Positions 56,840 to 64,000 of a DNA stretch of 64,000 nt are shown here, piece after piece. Source of the stretch: Rehmannia glutinosa. Taxonomy: Eukaryota; Streptophyta; Magnoliopsida; Lamiales; Orobanchaceae. Position 1 is the stretch's first letter. Every line of letters begins with the position of its first letter. The DNA lies in contig CM071928.1 of NCBI GenBank assembly GCA_016081115.2, positions 85,756,477 to 85,820,476 on the forward strand, given 5' to 3'. Position numbers and translations under genes: made by a program. The notes beneath the pieces are model-generated. The model made no database searches, was not told the origin of the DNA, and worked only from the letters and a program-made list of their open reading frames with translations.

Positions 56840-57350
56840 ACCCAAACTATATGGATTAACACGCTCAACGTGAGGGCGAATGTTAGAAGTTAATCCAACC
56901 TATTTGGTCCCATATAGATTGGCGTTCTTGGCGTGAATGTGGATGTTAGAAGTTGTTAGAAGTCTAGATGGATTAGCACACTCGTCGCGAGAGTGAGTGT
57001 TAGAAATTAACTTAGTCCATTTGAATTTGTAAGTGGGACGCCTGATAGAAGTTAACCCAATCCATTTGGATAGCACATTCGGGATGAGGGTAGGTGTTAG
57101 TAGTTAACCTAACCCCATATGAATTGGCATGCTTGGTGTGAGTGTGAGTGCTTAAATTTAACTCTACCCAGTTGGATTAGCATGCTCGGCGCGAGGGCGG
57201 GTGCTAGAAGTAACCTAACCAATTTGGATGGTGTTTGACGTTAATTCAACTTTGAATTGACACACTCAATGTAAGGACGAATGTTAGAAGATAACCCAAT
57301 GATTTATATTATCACGCTCGGTATGAGGGGTGGGTGTTATAAGCACTTAA
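56840..57350 (+). repeat. degenerate tandem array, GTTAGAAGTTAACCCA core
   Basis: Seven to eight units of about 60-75 bp, each with a variant of GGATTAGCACGCTCGGCGTG, AGGGCGGGTGTTAGAAG and TTAACCCAACCCATTTGG. Divergence is high and several units are shortened. It seems built from the interior and purine-tract region of a short LTR element. Confidence 0.7.
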
Positions 57351-57627
57351 CCCAAGTTGGAGCCGAACACTCATTGAACTCAAGTAATTTGATATTTTTC
57401 GACAATTTTTTCTTTTTTTATTTATCGAGTTGAGTTAAAGTCCAATTTCAAGTCCGACTGAAGGAAATAATATATAATCAATTTTGGTTATTAGATTAAT
57501 AAATCAAGATTATAGCAAATTTGAAAAATCGATCTGTAGTTAAGTGTCGAATAAGTTACTTTGTTTTCTAAGTTCCAACTGTAAATAAAACAAAACATTA
57601 ACCATTGTATAAAATGCCTCCATTTAA
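57351..57627. other. no gene seen
   Basis: AT-rich sequence between the tandem array and a MITE. Confidence 0.5.
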
Positions 57628-57833
57628 GCGTATGTGATCTTCTATTCCAGAATGATATTTCATCTTCTATTCCACCGCACGGATGATTGACACGTGTACA
57701 CATATTACTATATTAAAACCCCACAATTTAGCCTTGATTTATGCTCCAAAATTAATATGGTAACTTTTATACATATGTCAATCTTCCGTGCGGTGGAATA
57801 TGAGATTAAATACCATATGGGAATAGAGGGGTA
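57628..57833. repeat. foldback MITE, copy 2 of the family at 49207
   Basis: GATCTTCTATTCCAGAATGATATTTCAT at the left matches copy 1. It keeps ATTCCACCGCACGGATGATTG, ACACGTGTA and TGCTCCAAAATTAAT. It has about 30 extra bases in the right half and a less exact right end (GGGAATAGAGG). Confidence 0.7.
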
Positions 57834-58177
57834 TATGTAAAGGTAAAGCACATGATACTTTTAAAAATTAAAGCAAGTTTTGACCGAAAAAAATGGGAAT
57901 ACAAAATCCAGCAAGTATATATGTTGCGTCAGCCTCTAAGCAAAAATAAATAAATAAGTAAAATAAAGTAAAACCAAATGTTGTGCTCATTATTATTATT
58001 TTAATTTCAAACATAAAAGAAATCAAAGTGGTAACTTTTTTGGCAACTTCTTCCCCATCACACAATATGACAGAAGAATAATACATTAATCAAATGGTTT
58101 CTCTTCAAATCCCTCACGCTTTTCTCATAATCGTGGTCATCACCCTCTTAATCAAATGTGCATCTCCTTTAATCTTT

Positions 58178-58434
58178 CTTTGTTTTTTTTAAGTAACTCG
58201 ACTTGCACCCGACTAATTCTGACCTGGCAGCATCAGAGATCCATTGGCCCAACAGGAGGTGAATCGTGAGATGTGCTCGAGTGGTCAGAGCTGAACTGGG
58301 TTCCAGCTAAATACTCCGCCAAATTAACCCCGTACTGAAGATAAATGACTGTTTTAGCTGAAAATCGAACCCACACAGCTAAAGAGTCAGCGCGAATTAT
58401 AAACTCTTTTTTACCACTAGGCTATGCCATGGGA
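58178..58434 (-). mobile_element. tRNA-derived SINE, complete
   Basis: In reverse from 58434 it starts CCCATGGCATAGCCTAGTGG, containing a perfect pol III A box (TAGCCTAGTGG), followed by a B box (GGGTTCGATTT) at about 58367-58377. A 3' A-rich tail (AAAAAAAACAAAG) lies at 58178-58190. A 13-bp direct repeat TCCTTTAATCTTT flanks it (58165-58177 and 58435-58447). The body has no cloverleaf, so it is a SINE and not a tRNA gene. Confidence 0.9.
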
Positions 58435-58692
58435 TCCTTTAATCTTTGTTCAATTTTGGGCAAAAGGGAATATTGGATTACAACACCACACGCACAAATA
58501 GTTGGTGGGATTGGGAGAAGGGGATTGATTACTTGGACATCATCAACTCCATAATGTTTATTAAATAAAATAATGGTCAAGATTCGCAAGTTGGTGATGG
58601 GAATTACGTAAGAAAGCATCTAAATATAGTATAGTGGCAAACATTAAAGTCTTGTTATAACAAACCCCTCCCACATCCCTTCAAATGAAAAA

Positions 58693-58946
58693 GGGTTAAT
58701 TACAAAAAGTACCCTTAAAGCTTGATCTAATTAAAATGAATACCCAATTTATAAAAATACACATGATGTAACACCTTTATAAGCAAAATATATTTCAAAA
58801 TCTCCCTTCATATTTATAAAATCATTAAAGATACCCCTTAATTTTAACGTTGAATCAAACCACATGGGTACTTTTTGTAATTTTGAAAGCTAGTTGGTTT
58901 TTTTTTGTAATTATGTCAAACCTCAAGGGTACCTTTTGTAATTATC
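58693..58946. repeat. GGGATAATTACAAAAA MITE family, diverged copy
   Basis: GGGTTAATTACAAAAAGTACCC at the left and, in reverse, GATAATTACAAAAGGTACCC at the right. It shares the CTTCATATTTATAAA interior with 63358-63643. Confidence 0.7.
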
Positions 58947-58954
58947 ATAATGAA

Positions 58955-59212
58955 AAATGAATTAAGTTACTCGATATTCGACTTAGGATCGATTGTATTA
59001 AAAAAACTATTTGAGTCATGTTCGTTAACATAATGAACCAAACTTGATCACATTTTTCGATTCGATAATATGTAAAACTTAATTCGAACACGATTTGTGT
59101 CTGGCACTAAAACTCGTTCAATCTCGATTATTTCACCAAATTCAAACACAACATTAAAGCTCGAACAACACTATATTCTGCTCGACTCGATTCGATTACA
59201 CCCTACAACCAC
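58955..59212. repeat. hAT-like MITE relic related to 14850-15205
   Basis: It has GTTCGTTAACATAATGAACC and TTTTTCGATTCGATAATATG blocks like the other copy and ends CTCGACTCGATTCGATTACACCCTA. The two relics are in the same orientation. Confidence 0.5.
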
Positions 59213-59495
59213 CCTACAACCACATGGTTAACTTTATTTGTTTTACTACTCGCATTAAAAATCCATTCTTTGGACTTCACTAACTCATTTTTCTTGGTTT
59301 TTTCATTCATTCTTGTTTCCTTCACTTCAATCTTGAGATCCCCTGTCGGCAGATCAACAACAGATCAATCAGTTCGATTTCTCCATAGCATGAAATATAT
59401 TCTTGATTGTTTTTTTAACTTTTTATTCATAGCTTTTTTCTTGTTTTTCCAGCAGTTTTATCGCAGTTGACCCATTATAGCGAGAATCCCAACAA

Positions 59496-59546
59496 GGGGG
59501 CTTGGGTGGGGTGGGGGTGGGGGTGGGGTGGGGGTGGGTGGGTGGG
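59496..59546 (+). promoter_or_regulatory. G-run tract, potential G-quadruplex, upstream of the NLP gene
   Basis: From 59504 there are nine G runs of three to five, each separated by one T, after a first GGGGG at 59496. This satisfies the strictest G-quadruplex pattern. It lies about 1 kb upstream of the NLP ATG on the coding strand, in the promoter or the distal 5' leader. The transcription start is not known. Confidence 0.75.
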
Positions 59547-59826
59547 TCCCACATGCTTGGCTACAAAGAATCTTCCCTTCCTTATCAACAAACAAACACA
59601 CAGTAGGGGCTTTTTGTAATCACATTATGAGTTTTTGTTGTGACAGATAAATCACAACTAAGAAAGAGAGTTTTCTTTTGCTTTGTGCTTTTTTTTTCTT
59701 TTGTGGATGGGATTTCATTTCACAAGAAGGGTTTTTTTTTTTTTCATTTTTTGTTTGGGTACAAAAATTGGTACTTGAGAGAGACCCTACTAAAGAAATT
59801 GTGTTGCTGATATTCCTGCATCTCAG

Positions 59827-60414
59827 GTAACCACAAGAAGTTTTTGGGGTTTTTTTGAAAATAATATAATTTTTAGGGAGGAAGAAATTAAAAGCCCCTT
59901 GTTGTGGAATATCCAAGAATCTTTATTTACACAGTGAGCTGCTCCTTCCCCTTTCAAATCCTTTTTGTCTGATTTTTTTTTTTTTTTGTTTCTGTGGTTT
60001 CTATTGTATTGGGTCCTAAAATCTTTTTTTGCCCAAAAAGTTTATTGATTTGTAAAAGTCTGTTGATTTTTGTTGATTTTCTCAGCAACCCTTCTTTTTC
60101 ATTGTAAAAAAAACAAGAATCTTTGTGTATGATGTTGTGTCTTTTGGCCTGTTGAAGAAAAGTCTTCATAAAGTTTTTTTTTTCTATTCTTGATTTAATA
60201 ATATATGGATTTTTAATCCTTAGGTTATGATTTATTAGCTCAAAGGAGCAATCCCAAGTTGACAGAATACATAAAAATTTGTTCTTTGATACTTTATGAA
60301 CAGAGTATAGCAACTTGAGCTCCTTTATATATTCCTCTGTTTTATGTATAATAATTTGGTTCTTGGGAATTAATTAATTAATTAATTGTAAATTTGGAAA
60401 TGATTTGGCCACAG
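59827..60414 (+). other. possible 5' UTR intron of the NLP gene
   Basis: A donor-like CTCAG/GTAACC at 59827 and an acceptor TGATTTGGCCACAG ending at 60414 would remove 588 T-rich bases from the leader. Leader introns are common in plant regulatory genes. There is no transcript to support it. Confidence 0.35.
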
Positions 60415-60534
60415 GTTGATTGGTTTCTTGAAAGACAAAATCTTGTGCATTTGATTATTGTCTGTTGGAGGTTTGGATATTGGATCTGTCAAAAGTAGGA
60501 TTTTTAGCTATTTTTGTGTGTTAGGGTTTGTAAA

Positions 60535-63227
60535 ATGGAGGAAGGTGTTCTACCTCTAAGTACAATTTTAGGGACTCCATCTGATACATTTATGGATTTA
60601 GATTACATGGATGAATTATTGTTAGAAGGGTGTTGGTTAGAAGCAAATGGATCTGAGTTCTCACAATTCGATCCGTCGACTCCCATTTCCCCGTTCGAGC
60701 CTTCGTTCGCTTGGCCTATGCTCGAACCCGGTAATGGTGAATCAAATGGGAGCCCATCGAACGGTCAGGATGAGAGGCAACGGTCGTCTTTCCCGGAGAA
60801 TGTATCCGTTAGTCAATCCCGGGGACCTCGGGATTATTACAAGAATGTTTCTCAATACGAAACGATCAAGAAATGAGTCGGAGGTGGTGGATTGGACCTA
60901 GACCGTCGATTTGGTGATGGACCGATTGATTCAAGCGCTCGGTTACATAAAAGATCGGTCGAGGGATAACAATGTACTTATTCAAGTGTGGGTGCGGTCA
61001 CTAGAGAGGGAAAGCGCGTTTTGACGACGAATAATCAGCCTTTCTCGCTCGACCTTAACTGCCCGAGACTCGCGCATTACAGGGAAATCTCGGTGAATTA
61101 TCAGTTTCTTGCCGACGAAGATTCGAAAGAGGTTGTGGGATTGCCTGGGAGAGTGTTCATGAATAAGGTTCCTGAATGGACGCCTGATGTTCGGTTTTTC
61201 ACATGGGACGAGTACCGAGAGTTGGTCACGCGCAGCAGTATGATGTTCGGGGTACTCTTGCTGTTCCGGTTCTTGAACAAGGTAGTCGGAGTTGTTTGGG
61301 TGTTATTGAGGTTGTCATGACGACGCAGAAGATACAATATCGCCCGGAACTTGAAAGTGTCTGTAAAGCTCTTGAGGTTTGAGTTTTTATTCTAATTTTT
61401 CGCAATACGGTCTTATAACATTAATTACTGTCATTACCGTTCTATCAACTGCTTTGTGAGCTGTGTATCTAGCCTTACATTGATGCAAACTTAGATATTG
61501 ACATGGCTGAATGTTCCAGCTTATGGATTTCTTGCGAATAAATTGATCCTAATTGGCAATGCAACTTTTCCGGAAAAATATTGAAGGTATTTGTTAGCCT
61601 GGTTCGATTTTACAGGTTTTTAACCCATTCTCATAAAGATGACTACAAAAGATAATCTGATTCTTAAGAACCGAACGTCTCCTTTGCCCTCAATTATTTA
61701 CTCTCGAGGCCTATTTTCTTAGATTGATGAGAAGAACAATCTCTATTGTTTGGTATACGTGCTTTTTCGGTCAACGTTGTCTTTGGAATATCCTAGGATT
61801 TCATTGCGCGTCAAAACACTTTAAAGTAGATACCCGATTCCGGATAAGTAGGAAATGAGTATTTCCTTTCTGTTGCTCCGGTTTACTGATTATAAAGAGA
61901 TGCAAATAACGCTTCTTAATATCGTGCAAAAGTACAAATTTGGACGTCGTAGTGCAAGTCTTGTGCTTTATTCCATCTTTCGCTATATATATATATTTTT
62001 ACATCGACTTTCTTATTTTCATTGGTTCAAATACTTATTCATATTCTAGTGGTACCACTTACATGTATCACTCTAAGTTCCACCAAATATACTTTCGATT
62101 CTTCGATATGCTTCGAGTGATGAGAAACAATTTTGTATTTGAATATCTGATTTTAAATAACTTCCTTATTTTATAGGCGGTCGATCTCAGGAGTTCTGAA
62201 GCTTCAACTACTCATAACGTTAAGGTAATCGGATAGTTCTGTGTAATCTCTCCATAAGCTACTTTCACAATATATTGGTAATAAATAATACTTTTGGTTC
62301 TTTTGCAGACATGTGATTTGTCTTACCAAACTGTATTACCCGAAATTTTAGACGTTTTGAGATCAGCATGTGGAACACATGGATTGCCGTTGGCTCAGAC
62401 GTGGGTCCCGTGCATCTTACAAGGTAAAGGAGGATGTTGGCACTCCGACGACAACTTAAAAAATTGCGTGTCGCCCGTATTTTCTGCTTGCTACGTAGGC
62501 GATTCCCGTATTCAAGGGTTTCACGAAGCGTGCTCCGAGTACCACTTGTTAAAAGGTCAAGGTATCGTCGGGAGAGCATTTAGTACAAACCAACCTTGTT
62601 TTTCGCCCGACGTATCCGCTTGTTGCAAGTCAGAATACCCACTCTCTCACCACGCGAGGATGTTTGGTCTGAAAGCTGCCGTTGCTATACGCCTGAGGAG
62701 TATTTCCACCGGTTCGGCCGACTTCGTTTTGGAGTTCTTTTTGCCGGTGAACTGTGAGGATCCCAAAGAACAAAAGAAAATGCTCACTTCGTTGTCTACG
62801 ACTATACAAGACGTTTGCCGGACTTTACGAGTCGTCACTGACAAAGAGTTGAAAGAAGAAGAAAATTCTCCGGTTATGAATATTATTAGCGAAGAAGTTC
62901 CAAATGTAGATCGTGTGCAATTTCCGAGGGCTTATTCGAGTCAAGTGAACCGTCAAGAAAGTGGCGGTGCGGTTTCACCGTTCCAGAATGGAAAACCGAG
63001 AGAAACGTTAGCCGAATTCTCGGAAAATAGGTTAGGTCAGCCTGATTCTAATTCGAAAGAGGATATCACTTTTGTCACAAATACTTCTACATCCGGTGAT
63101 GGTAGCACGCTCTACTCGAACAGGACGGGAGAGAAAAGACGAATCAAAGCGGAGAAAACTATTACATTGGAGGTTCTTAGGCAACACTTTGCCGGAAGCC
63201 TGAAGGATGCTGCAAGAAATCTTGGTG
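60535..63227 (+). CDS. NLP: NIN-like protein (NLP) transcription factor, 5' part, exon 1 frame-broken
   Basis: NLPs are nitrate-responsive RWP-RK transcription factors. Exons: 60535-61376, 62177-62224, 62309-63227; introns are GT-AG; the next exon is beyond the window. The start is MEEGVLPLS rather than an upstream in-frame ATG, then MDLDYMDELLLEGCWLE, an N-terminal block of the NLP1/2/4/5 group. RRWWIGPR, the GAF-like nitrate-sensing region (NQPFSLDL, YREISVNY, LPGRVF, EWTPDVRFF, QYDVRGTLAVPV, GVIEVVMTT) and exon 3 (TWVPC, ACSEYHLLKGQG, SEYPLSHHARMFGL, GSADFVLEFFLP) follow. The RWP-RK domain begins EKTITLEVLRQHF and is cut after AARNLG. Exon 1 has four apparent single-base losses near 60858, 60912, 60995 and 61216. 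Its 842 nt plus 4 gives 282 whole codons, the phase exon 2 needs. Exons 2 and 3 are clean. It is either a young pseudogene or sequence error; I favour error. Confidence 0.88.
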
Positions 63228-63357
63228 GTGAGCACTAAATTTTGTATTAAATATGATAAAATTGTTTTCTTTTTTAAGTTTTGATTCTGAAAAATTATTG
63301 TCGTCCCAACATCGTGTCATCGGGTTGATTGTGTGTGTGTGTGTTTTTTTTTTTCTA

Positions 63358-63643
63358 GGGATAATTACAAAAAGTACCCCTGAGGTTTCACCTAATTATA
63401 AAAAACCCAACTAACTTTTAAAATTACAGAAAGTACCCCCTAAAGTTTGATTCAGTGTTAAAATTAAGGGGTAAACTGCATTAATTTTTATAAATATGAA
63501 GGGGGATCTTGAAATATTTTTTGCTTATGATGAGTTTAAATGTTAGACAAATTAAACCTAGGGGATATTTTTTGTAATTTTGAAAGTTATCTGGGTTTTT
63601 TTGTAATTAGGTCAAACCTGAAGGGTACTTTTTGTAATTAACC
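63358..63643. repeat. GGGATAATTACAAAAA MITE in NLP intron 3
   Basis: GGGATAATTACAAAAAGTACCCC at the left and, in reverse, GGTTAATTACAAAAAGTACCC at the right. It is about 286 bp and non-coding. It follows a short GT microsatellite and a T run. Confidence 0.78.
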
Positions 63644-63715
63644 TTTTTTTTATGACCTCAAGGTGTTGTCCTTGCACGAAAGCCATTCACCACTCAATGT
63701 TCTTCAATATTATTT

Positions 63716-63943
63716 AGTGTAAATTACAAGAACTACCCTTGAAGTTTTGCCTAATTACCAGAATGCCCAATGTCCAGTTATTTTCAAAATTATAAATACC
63801 CCCTTAAGGATTACAAAACACCCAGGTTTGTATTTACTTAATAGATATCTCCCCTCTCGATGGTGTAACTTGTAAAATAGAAACAAATATCGAGGGAGTG
63901 TTTGTAAATTTGAAGGATAAATGAGTTTTTTTGTAATTAACCC
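63716..63943. repeat. second, shorter MITE of the same family in NLP intron 3
   Basis: AAATTACAAGAACTACCCTTGAAG at the left and, in reverse, GGGTTAATTACAAAAAAACTC at the right. It sits 73 bases after the previous copy in the same orientation. Confidence 0.65.
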
Positions 63944-64000
63944 TTTTATTTTTTCCGGTTACATGACTAACTTTCGGTATTTTTTGCCATATTTTGTGTC

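Noticed and set aside
58346..58434. Possible tRNA gene on the reverse strand
   Set aside because: A and B boxes are present, but acceptor and anticodon stems do not form, and a tail and target duplication define a SINE.

Overview
This is plant nuclear DNA: AT-rich, intron-containing, and dominated by transposable elements. It is an angiosperm and probably a eudicot. That rests on an eight-exon plant catalase with a 492-codon protein, a NIN-like protein (NLP) transcription factor gene, Copia and other LTR elements primed by an initiator-Met-type tRNA, tRNA-derived SINEs, hAT/CACTA/Mutator-like DNA elements and a Helitron. I do not claim a genus.

Layout. (1) 1-6834: a defective Ty1/Copia element (A1, + strand; long LTRs, gag and pol remnants) inserted in an older LTR of the same family. 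(2) 6835-14850: remains of a Mutator-like element that pairs an Ulp1-type protease relic (+) with a mudrA-type transposase relic (-). Between and inside these lie a hAT-like element with a Helitron in it, and a solo LTR of a second LTR family (family B). (3) 15346-25721: a family-B solo LTR split by an 8.0-kb Copia element (A2, - strand) and by a 562-bp hAT-type MITE; target-site duplications fix the nesting. (4) 25722-39740: MITEs, a MITE with internal tandem repeats, LTR relics, hAT elements with exact 8-bp duplications, a third Copia relic (A3, +) with a third family-B solo LTR in it, a SINE, and a 5'-truncated 5.8S rRNA copy followed by an A-tract. (5) 39741-46655: a complete catalase gene on the + strand. 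Its introns carry several transposon-like insertions. (6) 46656-59495: retroposons, a solo LTR with a TGTAACACCCC start, a CACTA MITE, SINEs and a degenerate tandem array. (7) 59496-64000: the 5' part of an NLP gene on the + strand, cut by the window end inside the RWP-RK domain.

Only two host genes are supported: catalase (peroxisomal H2O2 removal) and an NLP1/2/4/5-type nitrate-response regulator. Nothing links them functionally beyond being neighbours on the same strand. The NLP first exon carries four apparent single-base losses that break its frame. They look more like consensus errors than decay, but the sequence alone cannot settle this.

I found no sign of a new multi-gene system. The most distinctive observations are the palindrome-rich LTR modules of two families, the ordered nesting around 15-26 kb, the A-tailed 5.8S copy, the G-run tract upstream of the NLP gene, and a 1.2-kb non-coding retroposon with an intact target-site duplication.
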